Source: Dichetophora obliterata (taxonomy: Eukaryota > Arthropoda > Insecta > Diptera > Sciomyzidae). Taken from it: DNA of 64,000 bases. Positions 45,796 through 57,301 of this stretch are shown one piece after another; position 1 is the first letter of the stretch, and each line of letters begins with the position of its first letter. The translations under genes and the position numbers were made by a program. Location of the stretch: assembly GCA_963920525.1 (NCBI GenBank), contig OY986435.1, forward strand, positions 173,590,827-173,654,826, read 5' to 3'. Under the pieces are notes generated by a model. It searched no databases. It had not been told where the DNA came from and saw only the letters and a program-made list of their open reading frames with translations.

Positions 45796-47521
45796 CATTC
45801 GTTCTATAATACTCATACAATTTAACACAAAGTCTATATTAATAAAACTTATTTTCTGGTTTGTTTATTTAATTGACATTTATACAAATCTAAATGGCTT
45901 AATGGACTTCGCTCAATTTAAGTACACATACTGTGTGCATCCTAGATTAGATTGTTACATACTTAGTTTTGATCACGCTCATTCCATCCATTTTAACTTA
46001 CGTAAATTTTGATATTGAAAATCTTTCTTGAAAAAATTTTTTTGCAAATTAAATTTAAAAAATTCCAGTAATTTTAATACCAAAAACATTCACATATCTT
46101 TAGAATTTCATAAATTTTTGGTACAACATAAAACATCGTTCCCCAAGAATGAGAAAAACGGCATGAAAACCAAAACGTTGACTTTCGATGCAAATATATT
46201 CGCTATTTTTAAATATATTTAATTAAAAATTTTTAATCAAAGTTTTAATAAAAGCACTTTACAAAAATAGTTTACACTGTAGCGTTAGGTCAGTGAATAT
46301 ATCCTTTATTTTTTTCAAAACCTGTCCAAAATATTTAATTTTTACTAAAAAAATTATTAAAAAAATGTTTTTGTTGTTTAAATAAGAACAATCGAAAATT
46401 GCATTTCTGAGTACTTTTCATATAGTAAAGCATGTATTTGCAATAATATATTAAAAATATGTAAATACAATTAGTTAAATAAAAAATTTTCTGCAAAAAA
46501 AAACAACTTAAAAAATATTGCTTACAACATTATTCGCGGCTAAGCTTCAACTGATGGAATCGCAATTACAATAATATAACACTAAAAATATCATGTGGCA
46601 AAACGGCAGAAAAAAACCAAGTCAACACCCAGAAAATACACCCAGATTAAGTCATTTTTATGATATTATATTCTTGAAATTATATAACAAAAAGATAAGA
46701 GATAATGCAAAAAATAAAATAACTTTAAATTATATAATGCTCGTAGGGTAGTTTAGTAAAAAAATTGCCTACATTTTTTAAGTAAAACCTAATAAAATTC
46801 TACTACATTTTGTTGGCAGCTACATCGTTTATTCAGATGCTTCGTGCATCAAATCTTTACATATCATTTCTATTGCTTTTCAATATTATGCTCACATTTG
46901 CTCACATTCTCGCTTACTTATTCTCTCGCTCTCAAAAGCTTTAAATCGTTCGCTCGCTGACTCTCATAAAGCTTTTGTGTGGATTTATGATAAATCCACA
47001 TTCAAATTTTACTGTGCCACTTGCTTGTATGGCGGTGGCACATCTTTCTATTATATTATCTGTGGTGTTGTGCACCAATTTGATGCAAATACAAAAAGAA
47101 TATATAAATCATTGAAATGTTTTTAATTTTTAAATTTTTTCTATGCATGATGAATGTTTATTAATTTTGAAATAAGAAAAAACTGCAAATCTTAATTCTA
47201 GCAAAAATTTAAAGAAGCAAAATATTTAAATCAAAACATGTATGTTTGGTCTTAATAAATAAATATATAAAACGACGGATTCGGGTTACTTCAATTTTTT
47301 TATTTGTTTTAATTAAAAAATGTCTCATACATATGTTAGCCCATTTCGCTACTCTTTCTTATATTTCTAGCCACTTTAAATAAATCTTGTATTTTTACCT
47401 TGATTTTATTACAAAGTCCTAAATTAATTTTTATAAAATTTTGTATGTATTAACCTCTTGTATAAAAAGATCTACATATCCATGTAAATACTATAAAATT
47501 AACTGTGTTTTAATAAATTTC
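45796..47521. other. A+T-rich stretch, one repeat-R-like end at 47.04 kb
   Basis: At 47035-47064 the minus strand reads 'agataatataatagaaagat' followed by 'gtgccac', resembling the start of repeat R. Next to it lie 'aaagctttatgagagtc' motifs like those inside repeat R. It may be the opposite end of an R-type element. The frame 46028-46222 is unrecognised. Confidence 0.4.
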
Positions 47522-48455
47522 AGACAAGGTGATTCCTTATCGTGCGACTTTTTCAACCTAATAATGGAAAAGATCATCCGAGCTGCTGATCTGAGGCGTA
47601 GTGGCACAATATTCTACAAGAGTGTTATGCTGCTTGCGTATGCTGATGACATAGATATCATTGGCCATAATACGCGCGAAGTCAGTGCAGCATTTTCCAG
47701 ATAAGAAAGAGAGTCAAGTCGAATGGGTCTGTCAGTGAATGCAGATAAGACGAAATACTTGGTGTCAACAAACAAACAGTCCCAGCGTCTTGGAACCCAC
47801 GTTACCGTTGACAATACCTCATTCGAGGTTGTGAAGAACTTCGTTTATCTGGGATCCAGCATTAATTCAACCAACGACATCAGCATTGAGATCAAACGAA
47901 GAATAACTCTTGCCAACAGGTGTTACTTTGGGCTCAGTAGGCAATTGAGAAGCAGAGCCCTCTCTCGACGAACGAAAATCACGCTCTATAAATCGCTCAT
48001 CATGCCCGTCCTACTTTACGCATCACAAACCTGGACGCTGAGCAGTTTAGATGAAAAGACTTTAGGAGCATTCGAGAGAAAGATTCTTCGTAAGATCTAC
48101 GGACCAATCTGCGTCAATGGCGAGTACCGAATACGGTGGAATGATGAACTGTATGAGCTGTACGCTGACATCGACATAGTCAAGCGCATTAAAATCGAGC
48201 GGCTTCGCTGGCTTGGTCATGTTCAGCGCATGAAAGACGATGCTCCAGTGAAGAAAACATTCGATTCGGTACCCAGCGGCGGTCAACGCAGAAGAGGACG
48301 ACCGCATCTTTGTTGGAAAGACCAAAAAGAGGACAACCTGACGAAGCTTGGAATTTCCAACTGGCGCCAGCAAGCGAAAGACAGAAATGGCTGGCGCAAA
48401 TTCTTAGATGAGGCCAAGACCGACATACGGTTGTAGCGCCAACTAAGTAAGTAGT
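47521..48455 (+). mobile_element. LINE retrotransposon, 5'-truncated
   Basis: About 935 bp beginning abruptly inside the reverse transcriptase (RQGDSLSCDFFN) and ending shortly after the stop codon with 'caactaagtaagtagtag'. A truncated 5' end and a short tandem 3' tail are typical of target-primed insertion by LINEs whose tail is a microsatellite. A second shorter copy lies at 21131-21394. Confidence 0.88.
47522..48436 (+). pseudogene. LINE reverse transcriptase, C-terminal part, one stop
   Basis: Reverse transcriptase for target-primed retrotransposition. RQGDSLSCDFFNLIMEKIIR is the fingers/palm block, and LLAYADDIDIIGH holds the catalytic YADD. The thumb follows, with ERESSRMGLSVN, KTKYLV, VKNFVYLGSSIN, EIKRRITLANRCYFGLSRQL and RTKITLYKSLIMPVLLYASQ. 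Near the end come LRWLGHVQRMKDDAPVKK and GGQRRRGRP. A single in-frame TAA at 47702-47704 interrupts it just after AAFSR; the frame is otherwise open to the TAG ending at 48436. The endonuclease and first RT blocks are absent. The clade (RTE-like or related) is not settled. Confidence 0.9.
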
Positions 48456-48813
48456 AGTTAATAAATATGAGTAATACATTTCACACGTTAAAAAAATTGT
48501 TGTTTTTAATTTAAATGAAAAAACAAAAAAAAATGCCCCATACTGAATTCATGCCTGCCTCCTCTGTCTACAGGCCTGCACCAAAATGAAAAAGTTAATT
48601 ATCAACCCTGATATGAGACATAATTGTCGGTTTATTTTAATAATATCAGCATTTTTCTTAGTGTGTGAATTAACGATTTTGCTTTCATTTGGGTTTGTTT
48701 GCTCATACGGAATGAAAATGAGTCATGGCAGAATACTTGACACATTAGAAAAAGTTTTTCTAAAAGTAACGATCTTTTGTTCTACACAATATAAAGTTTT
48801 AATTAATAAACAT
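48456..48813. other. Short non-coding stretch
   Basis: A 76-codon frame at 48586-48816 (KKLIINPDMRHNCRFILIIS near its start) is hydrophobic and unrecognised. No other feature seen. Confidence 0.3.
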
Positions 48814-48815
48814 TA

Positions 48816-49257
48816 GGGCTATTCCCAGTTACGGGCAAATAGCTTTGCAAATGTATGCCCTACCAAATATTTGCCATCAACTGTGAGCACACTTTTTAGA
48901 ACACTGTTGCAAACAAAACTCACAGCTGTTTTATAGGAAAAAAAAAACAACACGAACAGTATTTGTGGTGTTTTTTATTATTATTTATCAAAGTGTATTA
49001 TTTATCAAAGTGAGTTCCATATCAGAGTCAGTTAATTTTGTTTTATTAGCGGCGTTTGGTTAAAATGTGACAGCTGATTGATTGGCAAATAAGTTTTGCC
49101 CATGCTCGACTGTATGCAATGCGATTTTAGTGTTGCAAATTTGACACAGTCGGGCAAATGCAAATCTGTACATTTTGTTGTTGTGTTGAAAATATTTGCC
49201 ATCATATTTTGCAAATGCCACGATGCCACGCTATTTGCCCGTAATCGGGAATAGCCC
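48816..49257. mobile_element. 442-bp MITE with TA duplication next to the tRNA gene
   Basis: Inverted ends GGGCTATTCCCAGTTACGGG (left) and GGGCTATTCCCGATTACGGG (right, read inward) continue as 'caaatagc'; 26 of the first 28 positions match. TA flanks both ends (48814-48815 and 49258-49259). The motif 'gcaaatg' recurs several times inside. Its right end lies about 44 bp downstream of the tRNA 3' end. Confidence 0.75.
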
Positions 49258-49277
49258 TATTGTTTAATGAAAATGTT

Positions 49278-49293
49278 AAAAAAAAAATAAAAA
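49278..49293 (-). terminator. RNA polymerase III terminator of tRNA-Cys
   Basis: On the minus strand the tRNA is followed after seven bases by TTTTT, one A and ten T. Runs of four or more T end Pol III transcripts. Confidence 0.85.
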
Positions 49294-49300
49294 TCTACGC

Positions 49301-49372
49301 AGGGGACACCCGGGTTTGAACCGGGGACCTCTCGATCTGCAGTCGAATGCTCTACCACTGAGCTATATCCCC
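49301..49372 (-). tRNA. tRNA-Cys (anticodon GCA)
   Basis: Decodes UGC/UGU in cytoplasmic translation. Read on the minus strand from 49372, it is 72 nt. The acceptor GGGGATA pairs with TGTCCCC, with one T-G wobble at the sixth pair. The D arm is AGCTCAGTGGTAGAGC. The anticodon stem-loop is TTCGACTGCAGATCGA with GCA in the loop, followed by the variable region and the T arm CCCCGGTTCAAACCCGGGG-like with GTTCAAAC. The discriminator base is T, as expected for tRNA-Cys. The A box (TAGCTCAGTGG) and B box (GGTTCAAACC) are intact. There is no intron and no encoded CCA. A T-run terminator follows. It is the only apparently intact host gene in the window. Confidence 0.97.
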
Positions 49373-51357
49373 TCACAAATTTTAGTTCTCATATTTTGTG
49401 CAGTAACAAACGTTCTCGTTGTATCGACCTGGCTGTTCTCTTTAGTTATAAATACATATATTTGTATTCTGGTGCAGAGCTTTGCTAAGATGTTGAATTA
49501 AGTTGGGGCAAATTTGAAGATAGTACATATTTATTTTTATTTCTTTTAATAACAGAACTGTTGAGCATATGTTATTATAGCAACAATACCAGAGAGAATA
49601 TATAAACGAGAGATGTCATCGAAACATTAACAGAACGTTAACATAAATCCAACGATCCGATTATTAATACAGTTCGAACAATTGGTTGCCAGCGTGCGCT
49701 GCCAGCAACACAAACTCTGCCAGCAGAAGAAAAAAAACCACCACCAAATGCGAGACAAGCAACAACGAAAAACAAAACAAATACTCCAATTGAATTTTAT
49801 GACTGAATTGGAAACAAATTAATAAACACTATTTGTACTGCTACTTATTGGTATGTTTGTGTGTTTATGCAGAATTTGTTTTGTTCTTTGTTGGCGTTGT
49901 TGTTATGCTTTATTTTATGCTTTTGATCGTGTTTCAGATATTTTTCTTGTTTGTCTGAGCTGAAATCAAAGAAATTGGCCAATTTGTTCTGTTTCTTAAC
50001 TTAGCCAAATATGAAACAAGTGAATGTCGTTATGGCTCAACAAATTATTTCAATGAGCGAAATAGCGAATATTTATTTTATTTATCTATACTTATGTTAT
50101 ATATTTTATCTTTCAATGTATATATTTTAATATTTTATCTATATATGTATATTTTATCCATGTTTTGTAAAATTCTAATTTATCTACAATCTTCTGGCCA
50201 TATGAAAAATTAAAATTATGACTTTTTAAAAACGTGACGTTTACAATAAAAACCAGCATGTATTCATATGAGTTCGATAGGAGTGCGCTAAATTACCGCG
50301 AGTTGATCTTTTTGTTGTAAATTGAAAAACATATGAAAATTTTGGGCTTTTTATATATTTCTCTATTTTTTGGACATAAAGCCTTATTTTGTGCATAAAA
50401 CTGGTATGCACTTCGTTTGTTATTGAATTGTCCCAAAAGATGAGCTATACAACATAAAAATCGGATAAAAATTATCAGAGTTTTGATATTTTAATTTTTG
50501 AAATAATTTAATTTTTTTCTTATTTAGTAAAAAAAATCTTAAAAATTCAAATTTGAAAAAATTGCAATAAATTTCTATTGAAATGTTTTCTAAAACAGCA
50601 TTTAATAAAAATACAAACAAATTATGTGAATACGTTCAATAACTTAGTCGTTATTAAATTTTTTACTTGAAGTGTAACATTTTGTAAATTTTGAGTTGGA
50701 GTACTTTTACAAAAAATTTCAAAAATTTAAAAATGCAAAATTTAAAAAATTTACGGTTGGCTAAAGCATAGTCTTATGCTACTTCAGGCAAAAAATTACA
50801 AAAACAAAAATTCAAATAAATAAGTTATAGCTGTTGAAACTCGCTGTTTTTTTTTTTCAAAAATGCTCAAAGTTTTTGGCATTTCGAACACAAAAAAATT
50901 CATAAAAAATTTATATAAATATGTTTCTTATTAAAAATGGCTTCAACAATATAAAAATAAATTTTCTGATTTTAGTTAGAAGAAATTTTGGAGTTCCAGG
51001 GCTGCTAACATATCAGACAATGGTTTTAAGGTAAAAAATATTAGAACTACCCCAAAAAAATACCAATTTTATTTCATGTTTGTGTGTCTATGCAGAATTT
51101 GTTTTGTTCTTTACTTGACGTCGTTGTTATGCTCTATTTAATGCTTTTGATCGTGTTTCAAATTCTTCTTTTTTGGATACGCAGAGCTGAAATAAAAAAA
51201 ATTTGCGATTGTGCTGTTTCTTAAAAATTATTTTGAGCTTAGTTTAGCTTAGCCATTAAAATGGTTAAAGAACAAAATATATAAAAAAATAAAATACAGA
51301 ACAGTTTAGGGTATAACTATATGTAACACTTTTTTTTTGGACACCGTCTTCATGATT

Positions 51358-51735
51358 TTTTTTTAAGACATATTGATTTTGGAAAAGACTTTTTTTAAAT
51401 AAAATTTATAGTTTTAATTATTTTTAAAGTAATCATTTAGCTGACGTGTTTTATTTTTATTGGAGAGTTTTTTTCGGACATTGTTACAAATATTACCCGC
51501 TTATGAAAAGCACCGTTCTGATTCTATGCTAGATGTAGAAATAGTTATACGATAATCGTAAGCAATTTGTTAGTTTCGATCACGATTGCCTTCACCACAA
51601 AAAAAAATTTATTTCCTAAGTCGAATATCTGACCATTTTGAAATACTTAACTTACTTCCCGATGTTGCAATTCTTCTATGACTTTGCAAAGTCTTTGCAC
51701 CAGTGATTCACATTCATCGTTCTAACAATCTTTTT
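51358..51735 (-). pseudogene. hAT transposase C-terminal relic, copy 2
   Basis: Inverse copy of 1555-1945, with the same dimerisation-domain segment around 51460-51550 ('agaatcagaacggtgctttt' on the minus strand). It differs from copy 1 by base changes and small indels, and both are non-functional. Confidence 0.65.
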
Positions 51736-52869
51736 GAATTTATGACTCAAAAAAGTGTAATGGCCTTACCAATAGTCATTTTAAGGTCGACTCTAAATTT
51801 AGTGTATGTGTAGTGTATATTTATCCTAAAAGTAAAACAAAAATACACAGAAAAAAAAATGGAGCGATTACGTTGAAGAACCTAGCCGCTATACAATTTT
51901 AGCAAAAAGTGAAATTTTGCAAAATTATCAAGTTTTGGTATTTATAAAAAAACATTCCCTAATATCCTAATGCTCATGTATTGCTCGCCTTAAGTTTGGT
52001 TTCTGACAACTTTTCGAAACAGTGTTTATATATTGAAAATTTTAAAAGTGCACAAATGTTAAAAATTCATCTTACGAGCTTCTGAATAGGATCCGACAGA
52101 CAATATAGTTTTTGATGCATTATATTTTATAAACAAACTACCTTAGTCCATGCATAATGATAAACTGACTCACTGTAGTTTCTAATAGACTTAAGGAATT
52201 TATTTGCAGAGTAGATTTCTCACATTTTCCTGCTATAGTTTCTCATATTGTCCAAACGGAAACTTTGATCAATAAGAAGGTAGACCATTCACGAATAGTT
52301 TTAACTTTTATTCGAACATAACATCATTCTCGTTTTATTGCGATAAAAAATTATATGCCAGAAACTAAACTGAAAAAATTATTGCGGATAGTTACATAAC
52401 TTATTTCTCTCTTGGATCGGTGTTGTTATAGAGTTCCAATCTTTTTGGTTCAATCTTCTAAGCAAAGCAAATTTTATCTGAAGATCCTGAAAGATGTCAT
52501 TAACAAAGTATATCATTGAGAGCAGTGTAAAAATTAAACTATAATTAAACTATAAACTATAATAATTTGTAAGCTTAATAATTTCTAAATAAGTAATATG
52601 TTCCTTAAGTTTTTGATTTTATTGCAATCTCTAGCTACAGGATGCCTGATTAAATTTGAATCACATAAATTTTTCCTATCAGAATAATATAAGTAATTAG
52701 TCGACCATTCCGAACTGCAAAACTTTCCATTGCATTGTCCCGATGATGCTAAAGCAATGAATTCTTAAGCTTTTCCTCAAAATAACAATAATAATAAAAA
52801 AAACCAGGGGTATATAATTTTTACAAATTTTGCTTAAGTCAGCAAAATGCGGTATTTTTCATTAGGAAC
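51736..52869. other. A+T-rich centre of the palindrome, nothing recognised
   Basis: No coding frame of 60 codons or more and no repeat shared with the rest of the window was noticed. Confidence 0.35.
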
Positions 52870-53545
52870 ATTAATACATATATGTGGATATCATATTATG
52901 TCATAACTGTCCACAAATGAATATATAAAAAATTAATTCAAATGCCAAAATTTATATATGCATAAACAAAAAACAACGATTGTAAAATGATTAATTAATA
53001 AGATTGATTACACTAAAGTTTTCTAAAAAAGATTTACTGTTGAAGATGTTATCAATCTTAATATACAAAATTATGCAATACATATTTCAATTATAAATAT
53101 TTTTTTTAAAAAAACATCAAAACAAAATGGAAGAAATGAAAAGTTGGATGTCAAAAAATTCAATATTTTCCAATATATGTGGATATCATATTGTAAAATG
53201 CTACAAACAAATTAATAAAAAACAATTAAAATTCCCAAATATATATAAATATAAGCACGAAACTACCAATACAAAATATTTAATTTATAAGATTAATTAA
53301 ATTAAATTAAAAATATTTCTAAAAATATTTCCCGTCTAAGATGTTATCAATGTAATATATACATACTATTATGTAGTGTTTATTAAATGCATGTAATAAA
53401 AAATAAACCAAAGAAATGAAATTTTTTATTGAAAACAAAATGCATATAACAAATTTTTAAGATAATTTTAATAGGTAAATAGATAAACATAATATAAATA
53501 TATTTAATATATAACAACAAATATGTGGTGGGTTTTTTACCTTTT
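52870..53545 (+). repeat. Tandem duplication merging into the hAT-linked repeat
   Basis: 'atatgtggatatcatatt', 'acaaattaat' and 'gatgttatcaat' occur at about 52880-53060 and again at about 53175-53355. The part 53255-53545 also matches 1013-1340 ('atgtaataaaaa', 'gaaattttttattgaaaac', 'acaacaaatatgt'). Confidence 0.6.
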
Positions 53546-55489
53546 TTGCTTAAAATTGAAAATTGAATTGGAAAAACATAAATATATAGTAGGTAATATA
53601 CCTACTATATTAATTATAGTTATTTTTTTGTAATTAAGTATGATCTAATCTTTGATTTTACATTATTTTAATTTACAGATATATAAATAGAACATAGAAG
53701 TAAATATAGAGTATATAGAATTATATACCTATAAAATAAAATATTTTTCATATTGAATTAATTTGTTTAGCCAAAACGACACTCACTTCTTTCATGTTTG
53801 GGAAAGTAAAGAAACAGCACAAATCGCAAATTTATTTCATTTCAGCTCTGCGTATCCAAACAAGAAGAATTTGAAACACGATCAAAAGCATTAAATAGAG
53901 AATAACAACTACGTCAAGTAAAGAACAAAACAAATTCTGCATAGACACACAAACATAAAATAAAATTGGTAGGTTTTTGGGGTAGTTCTAATATTTTTTA
54001 CCTTAAAACCAGGGTCTGATATGTTAGTAGCATTGGAACTCCAAAATTTCTTCAAACTAAAATCAGAAAATTTATTTTTATATTGTTGAAGCCATTTTCA
54101 TGTTCGTGTTCGAAATGCCAAAAACTTTGAGCATTTTTGAAAAAAAAGCGAGTTTCAACAGCTATAACTTTTGTATTTGAATTTTTGTTTTTGTAATTTT
54201 TTACCTGAAATAGCATAAGACTATGCTTTAGCCAACCGTGAATTTTTTAAATTTTACATTTTTAAATTTTTGAAATTTTTTTGTAAGAGTACTCCAACTC
54301 AAAATTTACAAAATGTTACACTTCAAGTAAAAAATTTAATAACGACCATGTTATTGAACGAAATCACATAATTTGTTTGTATTATTATTAAATGGTGTTT
54401 CAGAAAACATTTCAATAGAAATTTATTGCAATTTTTTCAAATTTGAATTTTTAAGATTTTTTTTACTAAATAAGAAAAAAATTATATTATTTCAAAAATT
54501 AAAATATCAAAACTCTGTTAATTTTTATCCGATTTTTATGCTATATAGCTCATCTTTTGGGACAATTCAATAACAAACGAAGTGCATACCAGTTTTATGC
54601 ACAAAATAAGGCTATATGTGCAAAAAATATATAAAAAGTCCAAAAATTTTCATATGTTTTTCAATTTACAACAAAAAGATCAACTCGCGGTAATATAGCG
54701 CACTCCTATCGAACTCATATGAATACATGCTGGTTTTTATTGCAAACGTCACGTTTTTAAAAAGTCATAATTTTAATTTTGAAAAAATTTAATTTTTCAT
54801 ACAAATGCATGGATAAATTAGAATTTTACAAAACATGGATAAAATATATAAAGGTAAAATATTAAAGTATATATGTATGTACATAGAGAGATAAAATATA
54901 TAACATAAGTATAGATAAATAAAATATATATTCGCTATTTCGCGCATTGAAATAATAATTTGTTAAGCCATAACGACATTCACTTGTTTCATATTTGGCT
55001 AAGTTAAGAAACAGAACAAATTGGCCAATTTCTTTGGTTTCAGCTCAGACAAACAAGAAAAATATCTGAAACACGATCAAAAGCATAAAATAAAGCATAA
55101 CAACAACGCCAACAAAGAACAAAACAAATTCTGCATAAACACACAAACATACCAATAAGTAGCAGTACAATTAGTGTTTATTAATTTGTTTCCAATTCAT
55201 TCATAAAATTCAATTGGAGTATTTGTTTTGTTTTTCGTTGTTGCTTGTCTCGCATTTGGTGGTGGTTTTTTCTCTGCTGGCAGAGTTTGTGTTGCTGGCA
55301 GCGCACGTTTGCAACCAATTGTTCGAACCGTATTAATATTCGGATCGTTGGATTTATGTTAACGTTCTGTTAATGTTTCTATGACATCTCTCGTTTATAT
55401 ATTCTCTCTGGCTTTGAGTACATGTGAAAAGTTACGCTCAGAGAGCGCTCAGTGAGCTCATGGCAGAATAACCAGCAAAAAGTATATAT

Positions 55490-55811
55490 CATGGCACAAT
55501 AACTGACAAGGTAGACGCGTAGACTGGCTTTTTCTCACGACCGGCGATGGGTAGTTGTCAAAATTAGATGTTTATGCAAATAATCAAAGAAAAGTGAAAA
55601 AATAAGCGACGAATTAAGCATAGCTAGTCAACCGAAACAAACTAAAATCATTTCAATCAACTTCGCGAATAAATTTAATCAATCAAAAATAAGTTAAAAA
55701 TAAGCACATAGCTGGTCAACAGCAGCAAACTACAACATTCTTTAGCTGTTTTTGACAACTACCAATCGCCAAAAAACTGTCACGACTAACTTGTCAAATA
55801 ATTATACCAAG
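55490..55811. mobile_element. P-like MITE family 1, copy 2
   Basis: About 322 bp starting 'catggcacaataactgacaa' and ending with the complement of 'ttggtataattatttgacaa'. The flanks carry gtatatat at 55482-55489 and 55812-55819. The interior matches copies 1 and 3 ('gtagttgtcaaaattag', 'tagctagtcaaccg', 'aacttcgcgaa', 'tttagctgtttttgacaact'). Confidence 0.85.
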
Positions 55812-55828
55812 GTATATATCATCAAGAG

Positions 55829-56776
55829 CATGGCAGAATAACCAGGTAGGGTAAAGAGATTCACCACACCGACAGCTAATGTCAAAATTTATTTTAGCGA
55901 TGCCACTTTTCAGTATTGTTGATTATTGTGAGACAAATGCTTTGAAGGGAATTTGTACTAGGGTAAATGGAATAAAGTAAGAAAAAAATGTATATTTATG
56001 AAACAAATAAGTTTTTATGTGATTTTAAAGTTTTATTTTCGCTTAATTATTATTGCCCATTATTTTTTGTTTATTTTTTGAATTCTTAATTTCAATATAA
56101 ATATTAGTTTAAAAAAAAACCAAAAACACAAAAGCGCGACTGTTTGAAATAATGAATTTATAGCGAATGGCCCAATCTACCTTATTACATTAGCCAATTC
56201 TAGGACGCTGCTTAAAATTTTGCTTAAAAATAAAAACTTGTACTTCCCCGTTTTCCAGTTTAGTATAAAGAATAATATTTAACAGATTCCGCTCTCAGTG
56301 CGCATAAATGTGCAGCCTACATCACATGTGAAAATACATGCACACAAAAAGACACATACACAACAAACGAAATTAAGCAAACGAATCTAATTGGCTTATT
56401 TTAAAACAAACGAAACACAAAGAAACAGTCAAACTGCTGTAAAAACACATAAAGCAACACCTGTTTATGGAACTTTAAAAACCACGTTCATCAAACATAT
56501 CATTGGGCTACTTAAAACTACCAGACTTTTGGTTTGTAGAGCTTTCATGTAAAACAACAACATTAGTATATAAAAACAGGTTCGTAAAGTGTGGTATTAA
56601 TACTACGGGGTTTTGTAGCCACACTGAAAACCACTCAACTGTGAATACCCTTAATGATTCAATCATGGATTTTTCTTTGAAAATACGGCAGCACTGAATT
56701 TTGTGATTTTGACATGATTTTGACATTAGCTGTCGGTGTGGTGAATCTCTTTACCCTACCTGATTATTCTGCCATG
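55829..56776. mobile_element. P-like element family 2, 60-bp inverted ends
   Basis: Left end 55829-55888 and right end 56717-56776 are inverted repeats of 60 bp with one mismatch. They start CATGGCAGAATAACCAGGTA and include 'agattcaccacaccgacagc'. No matching 8-bp duplication was found in the flanks (atcaagag against ctgcagca). The 830-bp interior shows no transposase; the frames at 56503-56726 on both strands are unrecognised. Confidence 0.75.
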
Positions 56777-57046
56777 CTGCAGCAGAAGATTCAAAATATT
56801 TCAGCTACATTGAAAGCAAAGTTGAAAGCAAAGTTGAAAGGCACTGACATAAGTAAATTGAATCGAACTCGTACTGAGTTTTTCAATGCACACTCAACCG
56901 TCTTGCTAATGACGAAGTGTTCAGTTGATGAGCGGCTGAAGGAGAAGATTGAAAACATCAGCCAAATAAAGCAAGAACAAAACAAAACCAAAGGCACAGA
57001 CGATATGGCGAAAACTATGGAAGTTCCGTATTGCACCTATGAATGA
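56774..57046 (+). CDS. Unrecognised open frame, about 90 codons
   Basis: ATG lies in the last bases of the preceding element's right end. The product is lysine- and glutamine-rich, with a duplicated AKLKAKLK stretch near residue 14 and segments TRTEFFNAHSTVLL and KIENISQIKQEQ that suggest helix, then the C-terminus VPYCTYE. Composition is less A+T-driven than in most frames here, so it may be part of a host exon or of an unknown element. I recognise no family. The frame is open upstream into the MITE, so the true 5' end is unknown. Confidence 0.25.
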   Translation: MLQQKIQNISATLKAKLKAKLKGTDISKLNRTRTEFFNAHSTVLLMTKCSVDERLKEKIENISQIKQEQNKTKGTDDMAKTMEVPYCTYE

Positions 57047-57301
57047 GATAAAAAGTTAACAACAAATTGTCACAACTTTTACAGCATTTATTTAGATGTA
57101 TGTGTTCTTTTTTCTGCGATCTCCTTCTCTATGTTGAATGGGTTTTGTTTTGTTATTAGCTTTACGTTGTTGTTGTGCCTTTGTTGTAGCTTCATAGCCG
57201 ATACACATTGATTGCAACAGTCGTTTACCGACAAAACGAAAACTTGCCGTCGGAGAGAAATGTCGCAGTATTCTCGACGACTTGATTATAATGAACGCAA
57301 C

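Larger units (their letters stand above)
49589..55411. repeat. 5.8-kb palindromic structure with 1.6-kb arms
   Basis: The left arm (49589 to about 51225) is repeated in inverse orientation at about 53765-55411. The outer ends are 'ccagagagaatatataaacg' and its complement. Both arms carry the same order: a GC-richer segment ('gttgccagcgtgcgctgcca' on the left), a unit U of about 190 bp, and A+T-rich sequence. A second diverged unit U follows, so U occurs four times (about 49855, 51079, 53765 and 54955). The frames 50420-50620 (minus) and 54373-54573 (plus) are the same arm segment and differ at a few residues. The centre contains hAT fragments. No target duplication is evident at the outer ends. 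Confidence 0.85.

Noticed and set aside
49316..49501. Open frame overlapping the tRNA on the opposite strand
   Set aside because: It reads the complement of the tRNA and has no domain.
50420..54573. Paired 66-codon frames with nearly the same peptide (50420-50620 minus, 54373-54573 plus)
   Set aside because: The similarity comes from the DNA palindrome. Composition is A+T-driven (F, K, N, I) with no domain.
49589..55411. Inverted pair of retroviral-type LTRs
   Set aside because: No gag, pol or env frame, no convincing primer-binding or polypurine site, and the repeats are inverted rather than direct.
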